This document shows, in pieces, positions 23,624 to 35,172 of a stretch of DNA of 64,000 nt. Position 1 is the stretch's first letter. Every line of letters starts with the position of its first letter. Location of the stretch: contig CM057464.1 of NCBI GenBank assembly GCA_030035585.1, positions 74,198,919 to 74,262,918 of the forward strand. The letters are read 5' to 3'. A model generated the notes under the pieces. The model searched no databases and was not told the origin of the DNA. It was given only the letters and a program-made list of their open reading frames with translations. The stretch is from Dugong dugon (taxonomy: Eukaryota > Chordata > Mammalia > Sirenia > Dugongidae). The position numbers were made by a program, and so were the translations under genes.

Positions 23624-24631
23624 GAACTCAAGAAAAGGTTTAAACACAGAAGAAAACATTCTTTGATGGTTATGAGGGTGGGGAGGGAGGAAGATGGGTA
23701 TTCACTAACTAGATAGTAGATGAGAATTATCCTAGGTGAAGGGAAGGGCGACACACAATACAGGGGAAGTCAGCCCAACTGGACTAAACCAAAAGCTAAA
23801 AAGTTTCCTGAATATAATCAAACACTTTGAGGGACAGAGTAGCAGGGGTGGGGGTCTTGGAACCATGATTTCAGGGGTTATCTAGGTCAATTGGCGTAAC
23901 AAAGTTTATTAAGAAAATGTTCTGCATCCTACTTTTGTGAGTGGCGTCAGGGTCTCAAAAGCTAGCGAGTGGCCATCTAAGATGCATCTATTGGTCCCAA
24001 CCCACCTGGAGTAAAAGAGAATGAAGAACACCAAAGACACAAGGAAAATATTAGCCCAAGAGACAGAAAGGGCCACATAAGCCAGAGACTCCATCAGCCT
24101 GAGACCAGAAGAACTAGATGGTGCTTGGCTACCACCAATGGCTACACTGACAGGGAACACAACAGAGAGTCCCTGTTGTAGCAGGAGAAAAGTGGGGTGC
24201 AGAACTCACATTCTACTAAAAAGTCCAGACTTAATGGTCTGACTGAGACTGGAGGGACCCTGGGAGACATGGCCCCCAGACTCTCTGTTAGCCTAAAACT
24301 GAAACCATTCCTGTAGCCAGCTCTTCAGACAAATATTAGTCTCGACTATGGGACATAAAATGATACTCATAAAGAGAGTGCTTCTTAGCTCAAGTAGATA
24401 TATGAGTCTAAATGGGCAGCTCCTGTTCAGAGCCCAGATAAGAAGGCAGAAAGGGACAGGAGCTGGTTGAATGGACATGGGAAATCCGGGGTAAAAAGGA
24501 GGAGTGTGCTGTCACAGTATAGGGAGAGCAACTAGGGTCACATAACAATGTGTGTAAGAATTTTTGTATGAGAAGCTAACTTGAACTGTAAACTGTCACT
24601 TAGAGCATAAAAAAGAAAAGAAAAAGAAATC
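23624..24631 (+). other. L1 3' UTR and A-tail
   Basis: About 1 kb from the ORF2 stop to the A-rich end (AGAGCATAAAAAAGAAAAG). Matches in reverse 61908-62890 and 9958-10850, including GGTTATGAGGGTGGGGAGGG and GGCCATCTAAGATGCATC. The copies are diverged but colinear. Confidence 0.85.
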
Positions 24632-24642
24632 AGTGCATGTTA

Positions 24643-25549
24643 CACATCAGCATGGAAAATTATCAGGCACAATAATATCGGAGTCCCTTTTTATGTTCGG
24701 CAGGAGTAAGATTTCAAGTTGTCCCACTTGCCAATCATTATTGATAACTCAGTTTATCCACTGGATGACTCCAACAGCCCCTTCCTTGGGAGAGCTAACA
24801 AAATGGAAGCTTAGCAGGGTGAGATTCAAGGCCTCCAGCTGAAATGAATGCTAATATGCAAACTTCTTGGGGTATCACTGTCCCAATGTAAAGTGTTTCT
24901 CACACCAGCAAGATTGCTAATGCAATTGGAAAGCTCAGCCTTTTCCAATTTTGTCCAGTGAGTCCTGCCTCCTCACTGTATAAATATGCAGGGAGGCAGG
25001 AAAATGGATCTCTCTCCTAGTGATCAATCCGGCTATACCAAAGTCCAAGTGCACAATCTAGAGGTAAAGAAGAGCATGTGGATCCTGCCAGCTCCTGCCG
25101 CTAAGCTTCCTTGAGCCTGTAGAATGTGTTTTACATGGTGATTGTCATCTCTCCTTTCTTGGTGATTCTTAAACTTAAAAGAAAAAGTAAAAACAAAACC
25201 TACCCAAATAAAAATTAATAATACATGTGACCAAAAAATGTTAAACAAGCTGGAAATAATGTTTTTAAGCCTGCGTAAGTGCAAAGTGTAAATAAACATA
25301 CTTTTAGGAAAAGACTAAAAAACCATGAACAGAAGTAAACAACCAAATAAAAAGAGAAAAGATAGGATGGGAAAGCAGTCATGTTAAAATTCCTAAAGTC
25401 AAGAAGTATGGTACGAATCAGATATGAGTAATATGTGCATGAGATGTAGATAATCTGTAATGGAGAACTCTATTTTGGTGTTGATGTTACTTAAGGGATG
25501 ATGATAATAAAAACAATACTATAATAATAGGATAGCAGTGCTAGTAATA
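24643..25549. other. Unassigned, possible eroded LTR
   Basis: No gene. CACTGTATAAATATGCAGGG near 24976 is a TATA-box-like motif followed by GTGATCAATCCGGC; the layout is reminiscent of a retroviral LTR, but no boundaries were found. The rest, to 25549, is AT-rich and unassigned. Confidence 0.3.
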
Positions 25550-25748
25550 ATATTTGTTGAATTCTCATTATGTGTCAGATACTTTGTGAAGCATTTCAAA
25601 TGTATTACCCCATTTAATTCTTATAGCTACTTATGATATTGTGGTTAGCTTTGGTTTTGTCATTTTATAGACGAGTACAGTGAGGATTAGAGAGCTAATA
25701 AGTTCTAGAGTTAATACTCAAAACTCATGTCTTAACTACTGAACTACA
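25550..25748 (+). repeat. MIR SINE
   Basis: TTGTTGAATTCTCATTATGTG, AGATACTTTGTGAAGC, CCCCATTTAATTCTTATAGC, TTTTATAGACGAGTACAG and GAGAGCTAATAAG follow the MIR order. Ancient and diverged. Confidence 0.85.
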
Positions 25749-27022
25749 AAAAAAAAAATTGTTAATATCTATGAATACAAATGGAATAAGAGTGAGATCC
25801 AGTAGAAAACTTTGGGAGTAGAAAGAGAAGAGAAAGATTGCTTCAAAAGTTTCTAGCATGTTTAAATATTTGTAGATGTAATGGTGTTGATACATGTTAT
25901 GTTTTCAAATTATTCTCCAGATTCCTTTTTTTCATATATCCAGTCCCCCACAAAGACTTCAGTGAATCAAGAGTATTTGTCCCGTTGTACGAAAGGAAAA
26001 GCAAGGTAGTTCCATGACTCATTCTCATCTCTATTTATAAGAAAGATAAATCTAAAATAGGATGAATGATTTGAAAAATATTTCACTTAATTTCATAGAT
26101 GATAAGAATAACTGATTTAAAAAACATGTAATACAAAACCACTAAATCAAGGAAAACATGGAATCTGGAAATTTGCCGTTACTCTATGTCATTACCATAA
26201 TTAACTGAAATGTTATGCAAAGGAGCTAAGCAATCATGCCTTCACAATGAAATGTGGACTCCATGAGATTACTCTTCCCAATCTGGGGCTCCACAGATGT
26301 GGGGCAATGGTAATGTGGCTATAGGATTGCATCCAACAATTTAGCAGGGATAATAGGACCTATGAGGAAACATTCAGGGCTTGGGGTTTAAATGAACTGA
26401 AAAAGAGAAAGTTAAGGAGGGACTTAATATTGTAAGAAGTTGATGTCCAACAGCTGTTCTCTCTTTCCAGTGAACCAAGAGGAAAAGGAGACAGGCCTCA
26501 ATTGTGGCAAAAGAATTTAGATTTGACATCTGCTGAGATGACATAATGACCCCTTATTTTTTTGTAAGAGGACAATAATGAAGAAATTCATGAGTCAACA
26601 GTCAAAAGTATTATTAAAACAATTTCAGAGAAGACAGAACTCATGTAAATACATTCTACAAGAAGGAAATGAAAATATTTATTTGTGCCTAAGATAATAT
26701 GCTAAATAAATATTTTTAGTCAAAGTATTTAAATCACAAGTTCCATATAAACACAGCATTAAGGTAGAGCTTGCTCCCTGGAAGTGGTACAGGGTGTACT
26801 GAAAACTCTATTTACAGAGTGTTTGTGGAATACATTTCAATTTTGTACACAGGAAACAAAAATACAAGGGGATCGTGCACATTTTTTTCTGGTCCATTTC
26901 CATCTTTTCTGGCTATATTGAAACCAACACTACCTGTACAGATAAAAATTGTTCCACCTTTGAAATGTATTTTGAATATTCTTAAGTGTCCATGGCTAGT
27001 TCAAACTAACTAAACTATCAAA
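25749..27022. other. Unique sequence, no gene seen
   Basis: No repeat that I recognise. The open frame at 26771-27013 (80 codons) has no domain features and is rejected as a gene. Confidence 0.4.
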
Positions 27023-27185
27023 GATCAGTAGGTGTAGTGGTTAAGTGCTACGGCTGCTAACCAAAAGGTCGGCAGTTCAAATCTACCAGGCGCTCATTGG
27101 AAACCCTATGGGACAGTTATACTCTGTCCTATAGGGTCGCTATGAGTCAGAATCGACTCGATGGCAACGGGTTTGGTTGTTTTTG
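27023..27185 (+). repeat. AfroSINE
   Basis: GTGTAGTGGTTAAGTGC, GCTGCTAACCAAAAGGTCGG, AGTTCAAATC (B-box-like), then CTGTCCTATAGGGTCGCTAT and GACTCGATGGCAACGGGTTT. The head is slightly eroded (GATCAGTAGG). Confidence 0.93.
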
Positions 27186-27286
27186 GTAATGAGTAGATAT
27201 CTTATTGTGATTCTTGGAATGCTAGGTTTCTAAGGCATTTAAAAGAGCAACATACGATATAAATCAGTAGTAAATGAATTTATAGT

Positions 27287-27811
27287 TGTATTAGTTGCCT
27301 AAGGTTACCATGAGAAAGTCATACAAAATGGGTGGCTTAAAATAATAGAAGTGTATTCTCCCACGTTTCTTGAGGCCAGAAGTTCTGAGATAAGGTGTCA
27401 GAAAGGCCATGCTCCATCTGAAAGCTTTAAGGGAAGAATGCTTCCTTGTCTCTTCCAGCTTCTGGTTGTTGCCAGCAATCCTTGGTTAATCTTAGCTTAT
27501 GGCAGCATGACTCCAGTCTCTGCTTCCATCTTTACACGGTCTCTTCCCTGTGTGTCTCTGTGTCTAAATGGCCCTCTCCTTTCTCTCTACAGGGTTGTTA
27601 GGAGTAGGAATCAACAAAACGACAATGGGTTTGGGTTTGGTTTTTCTCTCATAAAGACACCATTGGTTTAGGGCCTGCCCTAATCCAATGTGATTGCATC
27701 TTAATCTGATTACATCTTCAATGACCCTATTTCCAAATAAAATCAAATTCACAGGTACCAGTGGTTAGGACTTCAACAACATTTTTGAGGGACAAGATTC
27801 AACCCACTACA
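27287..27811 (-). repeat. MLT1-like LTR (ERVL-MaLR), antisense
   Basis: Begins TGTATTAGTTGCCTAAGG and TGGGTGGCTTAAAATAATAG. Ends CAGTGGTTAGGACTTCAAC, then GGGACAAGATTCAACCC and ACTACA. This is the reverse of the classic MLT1 LTR, including GGGCCTGCCCTAATCCAATG. The 5-bp flanks ATAGT and ATCGT are a partial duplication. An AfroSINE 3' fragment lies inside at 27586-27646. Confidence 0.85.
27586..27646 (+). repeat. AfroSINE 3' fragment inside MLT1-like LTR
   Basis: CTACAGGGTTGTTAGGAGTAG and ACGACAATGGGTTTGGGTTTGG match the SINE 3' terminus only; the tRNA-like head is absent. Confidence 0.7.
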
Positions 27812-29406
27812 ATCGTGATGGTCATTGGCTCTCTCTTCTGCCATGCATTACTTTTCTGAAACTTTAAAGACTCCTACAGTTGATATCACCTTGATTATGC
27901 CATTCTTTGTGTATGTGCATATGTTAATTTGTATTATATCTGAAGACAAAGTAAGAATGTTTTGATTTTATTCTTAATTTTAAAATTGCTATTAGCAAAA
28001 TAATTTCCCATGCACATGATCAAATTCTCCAGATCCTGAACTGTAATCCCGGGAATCAAAAACTAGAAGGTTATCTGGCCTCCTAAAATCTATTTTGCCT
28101 AAAGGTTGGCCTTATGTGTTTGATTATTTCTCCATATTTAAGGCACATGCTTTTTGAAAAGGCACACTACATATTTTTAGAATTTCATCACTTGAGACCA
28201 CAGCTGGTTAATACCAAACACCACTCATTTCCAAACTTTTAATGACCATCAAAGTACAAGCATATCACAGAAGAAGATATTCTTATATTCAGTTACTGTA
28301 AAGCATAAAAAAGCCAAAAGTAAAAAAAAAAAGAAAAATCAAGGTGCTACACAGCTACTGTAAAGTACTGGCAATAGAGAGAGGTATTGAAAATATTCCT
28401 TCAATTTTCATTTCCCCCCTACCATTTATAAGAAATGACATATCAGAACAATGTGATTATTCAAACATGTGCCTTCCAAAATTTCAATACTATTAAAAAT
28501 CTGTGGAGGCTAAGTTCATTAAATAACTTTGCATTGAAGAAGTGCTGATGGCAGCAGAGTGACCTAAATGTCTCCCTTTCCTCACCCTTTCTCCATGGCC
28601 CATATCCAAGCACTTCCCCCATTATTACACATTTCCCTAAACTTAATAATGTCAGTGCAGGGACAGAATAAGACCTAATATAGAGCGTAATCTTTACAGC
28701 ACTTGAAATATCCAAACTCATAATAATGCCTACGCACTTCCCTTCGATAATGCTTGAAATAAACACTGCACTACAATTCTGCGATTTGTAAAATGTTTTA
28801 TGTGTCCATGGTTTCCATACAAAAATAAAAATCAAAAGCTTGGTTTTAACAATAAAATTGTTTCTTAACAAATGAAATGTAGAAAAAATTTAAAGTGACT
28901 ATCTTGATCGAAGCTAAGTTTGTAAGAGATGGTTCCCATATGCAGGGAAAAATGTTTTGTCTGCTTTTGCATTTGCTTGGCACTGGGGGCCTATATATTA
29001 CTTCATATACTAGGACTCAGTGGAGTTTGCACATGGTAATAATGGTAGAGAGAGGTGGTATTTTGCTAGATCTAATCTAAGTGTTAGGAAATGTCACATA
29101 ATTGTTATTTCTAGGCCTTATCAAGCCCAGGTAATGGGAAAGTTAAAGGATATGAGTTTTCAAAATACTTACCTAATACTCTTAACAGCCTGAGACAAAC
29201 TGTGAGAAGAAATTTACTCCATTAGGTTATAACACCCAAGATTTGCCTTTTTTTTTCTATAGTGCAAAGACTGCTTTACATATATGGACTACTTTTCAGA
29301 AGAGTCCAAATGATTTCTTAATTTTCTCTTCTTGTGGATTCCGCTAAAGTAATTCTTCCATTGAAACATATCTTAAATGGGTCACAGAATGCTGAAACTT
29401 CTACTT
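27812..29406. other. Unique sequence, no gene seen
   Basis: About 1.6 kb with no transposable element that I recognise. A 136-codon minus-strand frame (28461-28871) has no domain, codon or context support and is rejected. Confidence 0.4.
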
Positions 29407-29416
29407 TAGATCTATA

Positions 29417-29608
29417 ACCAGTTGCCATTGAATTGATTCCAACTCATGGCAACCCCATGTGTGTCAGAGTAGGACTGTGGCCCATACAGTTTTCAATGGC
29501 TGATTTTTCAGAAGTAGATGACCAGGCCTTTCTTCTGAGGAACCTCTGTTAGTTCCTCTGGTTAGCAGCTGAGCTTATTAACCTTTTGTACCACCCAGGG
29601 ACTCTAGG
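29417..29608 (-). repeat. AfroSINE (GGGTGGT subtype) with 10-bp duplication
   Basis: Reverse of the subtype with the head GAGTCCCTGGGTGGTAC and the block CAGAAGAAAGGCCTGG. Flanked by TAGATCTATA at 29407-29416 and 29609-29618. Confidence 0.92.
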
Positions 29609-29618
29609 TAGATCTATA

Positions 29619-30198
29619 CCTGTTAAAAAATGATTATATAGAGAGATATAGCTATGTTTTGGATGTAAATATATTTATTATGCCAAATAATTGAATCAAT
29701 TTAATCACATCTACCTCAGCTCAAATTTATAATCCATTGGGAATAAGTCTTAAGTAAAACACAACCTTCAAATGATAATACTATGATGACATTTGCTCTC
29801 TTCTCAAAGGCTGTATCTGTTCATCTCATTTAATTTACACATTTATCCAATTAGGTAACTGTAGAAGGTATCATGTTTTATTCATCTCGATCACCTCCAT
29901 GCTTTCATCTGTCATATATAAGCACTAAGATTAGCATCTGATGATAATGGTGATATTGATGTTGATGATGACTTAGTCCCAGGCACTCAGGGAGATTGTG
30001 TCATTATGTGGTCTAGATTCATGAACATATTCCAGCCTCTCAAATTTTTCCATAATATCATGCTGAAATTACCTATAGGATATATTAATAGACAGAAAGC
30101 TACCACATGTGAAGAATTATTAAACACTCTAGGGAGCCTTGGCTCTTGCATGGCTGGTATTTTGAGAAACCAGAGCTACTGCTGAAGTGATAGTAGAT
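29619..30198. other. Unassigned sequence
   Basis: No gene. A degenerate GAT-rich simple stretch lies at 29936-29972. Confidence 0.4.
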
Positions 30199-30468
30199 AC
30201 TCACTGCTATAGAGTTGATTCTGACTCATCATAACCCTGTAGGACAGAGTAGAACTGCCCCATAGGATTTCCACCCTTTCTACTCTGTCCTATAGGATCG
30301 CTATGAGTCGGGATCAATTCCACGGCAACCAGTTTGATTTTTTTTTTTTTTTTAAATCTTTATGGAAGCCGACTGCCACATCTTTCTCCCACAGAGTGAC
30401 TGGTGGGTTCAAATCACCAACCTTTTGGTTAGCAGCCAAGCACTTAACCACCACATCACCAGGGCTTC
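30199..30468 (-). repeat. AfroSINE interrupted by an inverted SINE 3' end
   Basis: Minus-strand SINE in two parts (30199-30274 and 30361-30468): CACTGCTATAGAGTTGATTC at the tail and CACATCACCAGGGCTTC at the head. A plus-strand SINE 3' end with a T-run (30276-30357) sits between them, so the two opposed tails form an inverted repeat. Confidence 0.88.
30276..30357 (+). repeat. AfroSINE 3' fragment, nested
   Basis: TTTCTACTCTGTCCTATAGG, ATCGCTATGAGTCGGGATC and a T-run. It lacks the tRNA-like head. Nested in the minus-strand SINE. Confidence 0.85.
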
Positions 30469-31118
30469 ATCAATATTAGATAGTGGTTTAAATAGTTGGG
30501 ACCATCCAACATACTCTGGAAGGTTCATTCCAGGTCTACTTTGCCTTTCTCCTCCAAATCCCTTATTGTTCCTCAGCTGAATTAAAATTGGAGGTGTAAC
30601 TACAGACTTTTGAATTTACTGGGGACAGAGAAAGGTCAATAGCACAACTTTAGAGTTTCAGTGCATATTATTATACACACAAAAAACAGGAAATAAAAGA
30701 AAATACAGGGGATAAATAAAAAATAAGTTAGTAATAAATCTAATTTACGGTCTGAGGAGACTAACCTATATGCAATGACTGGAAGTGATATAATAGTAAA
30801 ACTGTACCTTTGTTGTCAGGTACAGTGCCTATGAAATCTGAGTAGTCTGGTGGATACTGAGCAAGAAACAAGAGAAGCCTAGAAAGCGGGAAGGGAGCTG
30901 TTCATTAATTCAGTCATTTAGCTTAAAAGAAAATAAGAAACCAGTTTTATATTATTTAGAAAAATAACTTCACTGACTTTTCAGCCAGTTGCTGTTATCA
31001 GACATGACTTTAGAAAAGAACCAAGGTTTTAAAGGAATTGTCTTTTTAAAACACTTAAAAAATTAGGGGAGGGGATATAATACAAAGAAGGGAGCAGTCA
31101 GATCCCAACACGTAAGCG
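30469..31118. other. Unassigned sequence
   Basis: No gene and no confident repeat. Confidence 0.4.
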
Positions 31119-31595
31119 TTGTTATTGTTGTTGTTAATTGCTTTTGAGTGGACTGATTCATGGCCACCTTAGGTACCTTATGTATAACAGAAGGAAAGTT
31201 GCGCTATCAGAGGCGTAACTAGGATATGGCAGGTACCGCAGGTATTGCCCTGGCCCTGAGCGCATGGCGCCACGGAGCAGTTTCTATTAACTCAGTATGG
31301 CCAGCAGCGTAGCTGTGGAAAAAGTTGCCAATGGCAAGCACTAAAATTGCGTCCCTGTCCAAACATCTGATGCCCTTCTTTTAGATAACTTTACCATAAT
31401 ATCAGCTGAAAAATACAGATCAACCTCGTTAGTCTTTTAATTAACGCATTACTGTGCTTGAGGAAGGACGTTGGGCCATACTGGATGAATAGAAACTGCT
31501 CAGTGGCGCCATGGGCCGGGGCAGGTGCAATATCCCAGATAAGCCACTGCCTGTCTTGTGCCATCTTCGTGATCATTAGCATATTTGAGTAAGCA
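31119..31595 (-). repeat. RTE-type tail fragment, split by a DNA-transposon-like element
   Basis: 31119-31207 (GTTGTTGTTAATTGCTTTTG, TCATGGCCACCTTAGG) and 31550-31595 (TTGTGCCATCTTCGTGATCA) are consecutive parts of the reversed RTE 3' end or of the Gly-type SINE tail. The 342-bp element between them (31208-31549) explains the split. Confidence 0.65.
31208..31549. mobile_element. Non-autonomous TIR element (hAT-like MITE candidate)
   Basis: The left end starts CAGAGGCGTAACTAGGATAT; the right end, read in reverse, starts CAGTGGCTTATCTGGGATAT. Both arms run inward to GGCGCCAC, G or T, then GAGCAGTTTCTATT (left arm 31208-31288, right arm 31488-31549). The left arm has about 19 extra bases. CAG ends fit hAT-type inverted repeats. 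Any 8-bp duplication is decayed (GCGCTATC against GCCTGTCT at best). No transposase frame is present. Confidence 0.65.
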
Positions 31596-31712
31596 TTATT
31601 AAATAGTTATTGTTATTTTCTGCAGTATTTAGTGGTTACTCATGTTGACATCAATATGCTGAGGGCATGTCTATGAATCTTACTGGACTCCACTGCCCAC
31701 GGTGTTCTCTAG

Positions 31713-31800
31713 AGCAGTGCTTCTCAAATTGTAACGGGCATACAAATCAAGGGGGCATCTTGTTAATGTGCAGATCTCTTGTTTTTTGAAGGAACCCCTC
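31713..31800 (+). repeat. hAT-Charlie-type MER fragment, eroded
   Basis: CAGTGCTTCTCAAATTGTAAC, GGGCATACAAATCAAG and ATCTTGTTAATGTGCAGATC follow a common non-autonomous hAT element of mammals. The subfamily is not certain. Confidence 0.5.
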
Positions 31801-32748
31801 ATCTCTATTTATATTAATCCCTAAATATGTGAAACAGATAAATGGGGAAGGGAATGCATTTCCTCAGACCTTGTCCAGGTATATTGATTCTAGGGACCCA
31901 ATCAGTACCTCTGGGAAAGCCCAGGGACAAAGTCCTTTTGCTTAAACCAAACCTGAGACTAGAGCCTTACACATAAAGCAAACCACAAAAGGAGACCTTG
32001 CTTGTCAATACTGGTTTTCAGCTCAATTAACTCTGTCCCTTCCAATTCATTTACTACACTGCCAACAGTAATTTTGCTTAAATATCACATTTCTGATGTT
32101 ACTCTCTTGCCCAATAAAACCTTCAGTGCTTTCTACTGTGTTAGAAAGCTGTGTGTTTTTACTAGCTCAGCACTCAAGATTTGGAATTAGTCATGGGTTC
32201 TAACTTACTCTGCAGCAAAATTCTCCTAACTATTCTATGTTTTATTTTCCCCAGCTCCAAAATAAAGACACACCATCAGGCTGAGAGAAATTTAAAAGAA
32301 ATCAGTTGCGTAAGATGAGGATTTTGTCAAAATTATTATTTGCTAAGAAAAGAATCTCAAGAGTCACTTTTTTTCTTAACAAACTACTCACACTGAAGCA
32401 TCACTAAGAAGTTTTATAATGTTGTGAGTTTTTTCAGAATTTTTGGTTGGTTTCAAAGGGTTTTATACTTCTTTGATTTTTTTTCAATTTCATCTTTATT
32501 CAATTATTATTACTCTGCACTATTTGTATTACTTATATGAAGTTATGTTATAAATCAATATGTAGGTTATAGCCAAGAGTTATAAAATATGCATGAAAAT
32601 GCCATCTTCTATCACCTACGTATTCTCAGTCTGTGGTAAGTGGTCTGCCTATGGATAAATACTGACATTTTAGAGAACCCTGCAAGAGTGAAATATTTCC
32701 ATCATGAATTACTTATTGTGTTTTACATAATGTAGACCCAATTTAAAT
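31801..32748. other. Mostly unique, with an L2-like patch
   Basis: 32020-32170 (TTTACTACACTGCCAACAG, CCCAATAAAACCTTCAGTGC, GTTAGAAAGCTGTGTG) looks like sense L2. No gene. Confidence 0.4.
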
Positions 32749-32909
32749 ACTCTGGTGGCATAGTGGTTTAGAGCTAAGGCTGCTAACCAAAAGGTCAGTG
32801 GTTCGAATCCACCAGGTGCTCTTGGAAACCCTATGAAGCAGTTCTACTCCGTCCTATAGGGTCGCTATGAGTCAGAATTGACTCGATGGCAATGGGTTTG
32901 GTTTTTTTT
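32749..32909 (+). repeat. AfroSINE with intact B box
   Basis: ACTCTGGTGGCATAGTGG (A-box-like), GGTTCGAATCC (exact RNA polymerase III B-box consensus), TATAGGGTCGCTATGAGTC and AATGGGTTTGG. The duplication is unclear. Confidence 0.94.
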
Positions 32910-34834
32910 AGACACGAAACCCAGACAGATATATGCAAATTGATTCATGTAGTTTATTCATCATTTTATCTTAATATGTAAGTACAGAATTAAATATCAA
33001 TTTTCCATTTTAATAAGAAACTTCAAGTATTTATAAAACAACAAAAATGCAAAATGCATTCTGTGAATAAAATCTAGCCCCTTGGTAGCATTTAGTGTAA
33101 GCTCTTGTTTCAATTTCTCATGGGTGATATACCAAATCTACCAACATAAATTCCCATTAGTTTTACAGTTGTAAAAATAATTTGAAGTCCCTCACTTGGT
33201 GAGTTATTTCCATAATATCCTTTTCTTTCTTTTTGTTTCCTTTGTATATTCTAGACTGCAGTGTTATGAAACGTTCCCTTCACTTTTGTTGCCTCTACTA
33301 TTACTTCTTTCTGAAATATGAAATTCCTTAGGTTTATAGAATAATACCCTCATCACAGCCTTTGCAGTCTAATATTAACACACTTAAGTAGCTTACTCTA
33401 AGTTGACAGAAAAAAAGAAAACTTAGAGAACCAAAATAGAAACATTCTGTGCTTATTAATATGGCAAAAATTATATTTTTGGTCTAACTTAGATTATTTG
33501 CCAATTAAAATGGGAGCATTTTCTTCATGAAAGAATAGAAGATCTGTTAATGATTTTAGGCAAGAAGAAATTTATTTTATCTTAATCCAGGCTGTAGAAA
33601 AGCATTTCCTTTCCTTTTATGTGGCCTAAATTAAGTAAAAACATCATACTCTAAGCAGAGAAATCGTGGAATGATGGCCCCTCCCTATTGTGTGCTGATG
33701 TTAATAGAGAAGAGAGACTTCATGACTGGAAGGCATCCAGGATATTAAACAGGCCATGGGGCTGTGAAGTGCTGAGAGTGGTCATGCTGAGCAACAGGCC
33801 ACAGGAATGCAAATCATCCACAAAGCCAAGAGTGGAGCTAGCAGGTGGCCTCGCCCATTCATCTGATGTCAACACGCTGTTCAGATCAGACCCCTTTACC
33901 ATCTGGGAAGCCCCACTATTGCTTTTAATTAAGTAAAATACAAGCCATGCGGTGTTCCTTCATACAAGAAAACCATACAGTCAAAAAAAAAAAGAAGAGG
34001 AAGAAGAAAAAAAGTGTCTTCTATACACTGAGGGTAGCTGTTATTATATTGTAAATATGGGCATTTAACTTAGATTTGTGAAAGTTTTAGTTTCGTGTAT
34101 TTTCCATGCATTATTTCAGCATTTTATAGAAAAGACTTCTTTGACTTCTTAGTGAGTGACCAACTTCCAACTTTCATGAGGGCAAAAATGTGTTCGTTTA
34201 GTTGTCTTATGATTAACATTTTATGTCTTTGAAATATTTCCACTTTAAAGAGTTTTGGACTAACTAGAACATATCTTCTTAAAATGAATTTATAGAAGAC
34301 TAACCTACAGCAGTGGAGAGTGTCAAGGCATGGAATTAAGTTATTTTCTGAGGTCTGAATCTGTAGCCAAAACCATTTGTAACTAATTCTGCTTGTAAGT
34401 GCGTACACAGGCAGATACAGCCACACATTGTATATATCAAGCTATGTAGACAGGTTACTATCAAAAACTACTCCAAACACCATTCTTTTAGAGCCTTCTA
34501 AAGAGTGAAATTTCTTAAAGATGCTCTTCAAGTATAGTAAATATTTAAATTAGACAGGCCAGTCAGGGTAATAAGAGTTTCAGAAGATTCAGTTAGAATT
34601 TCACTGCAGTGATCTTATGACTTAATTAGGTTTGTATTTTCCCCCTTAGGTGACTTGAAAGGTATAGTTTTCCTTTCAGAGGTTAAAATGTTCAATGCCT
34701 TTGTAGGAAAATATTGTTTCTTCTTGGAAATAGCTTAAGCTGCCCTTACTCAAGTAACTGGTTCAAATAAATTCTGAATTGGTAACCATCAGCATAATTT
34801 TTACTAAGAAACTAGTAAAATATTGAGAGCATCA
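32910..34834. other. Unique sequence, no gene seen
   Basis: About 1.9 kb with no element that I recognise. 33690-33910 is richer in GC than its surroundings and carries short open frames on both strands; no splice pattern or domain supports an exon. A purine-rich run lies at 33980-34014. Confidence 0.4.
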
Positions 34835-34950
34835 CACTGAGAACTTCTTGAAATCAGGGATTACATCTTTTATATCCATAACCATAGAGTTGTGCCTAAC
34901 ACATAACAGGTGCCCAATATATGCTTGTTGAATGAAAGAATGAATGAGGG
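34835..34950 (+). repeat. L2 3' end
   Basis: ACTTCTTGAAATCAGGGATT, TTGTGCCTAACACATAACAG, GTGCCCAATATATGCTTG and TTGAATGAAAGAATGAATG match the L2 3' terminus in order. Confidence 0.8.
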
Positions 34951-35020
34951 AGTGGGCACTTTTGCTAAGTGCTAAGCATAAATAATGATATAAAATATAA
35001 TGACAAATACTCATGAAATA

Positions 35021-35172
35021 GGATCCCTGGTGGTGAAGTGGTTAAGAGCTTGGCTGCTAACCAAAAGGTCAACTGTTTGAAGCCACCAACCGCCCTTTGG
35101 AAACCCTCTGGGGAAGTTCTACTCTGTCCTTTAGGATCATCATGAGTTGGAATTGACTCAACAGCAATGGGC
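35021..35172 (+). repeat. AfroSINE with 12-bp duplication
   Basis: GGATCCCTGGTGGTGAAGTGG head through GACTCAACAGCAATGGG. Flanked by ACTCATGAAATA (35009-35020) and ACTAATGAAATA (35173-35184), one mismatch. Confidence 0.93.

Larger units (their letters stand above)
16770..24631 (+). mobile_element. Structurally full-length L1 with 11-bp duplication
   Basis: A complete LINE-1 insertion: 5' UTR, ORF1, ORF2, about 1 kb of 3' UTR and a short impure A-tail near 24609-24630. It is flanked by exact AGTGCATGTTA at 16759-16769 and 24632-24642, the mark of target-primed reverse transcription. Total length is about 7.86 kb, or about 7.68 kb without the nested L1 piece and its duplicated target. Both ORFs carry stops and frame breaks, so the copy is dead. 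The 3' UTR matches the antisense L1s at 9958 and 61908. A 16-bp-duplicated L1 3' end (21292-21461) and a 23-bp tandem duplication (21837-21882) lie inside ORF2. Confidence 0.93.

Noticed and set aside
24970..24990. TATA-box-like motif as a gene promoter
   Set aside because: No downstream coding sequence; at most a relic of an LTR, and no LTR ends could be located.
28461..28871. 136-codon open frame on the minus strand as a possible gene
   Set aside because: No domain, signal or repeat family recognised, no splice context, and the length is not exceptional for 64 kb of AT-rich DNA.
32749..32909. tRNA gene candidate because of an exact B box
   Set aside because: The tRNA-like head is followed by the SINE body and tail; no full cloverleaf is kept. 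It is a SINE.
33688..33936. GC-richer patch with open frames on both strands as a candidate exon
   Set aside because: No convincing acceptor and donor pair and no recognisable peptide; both-strand openness suggests composition.
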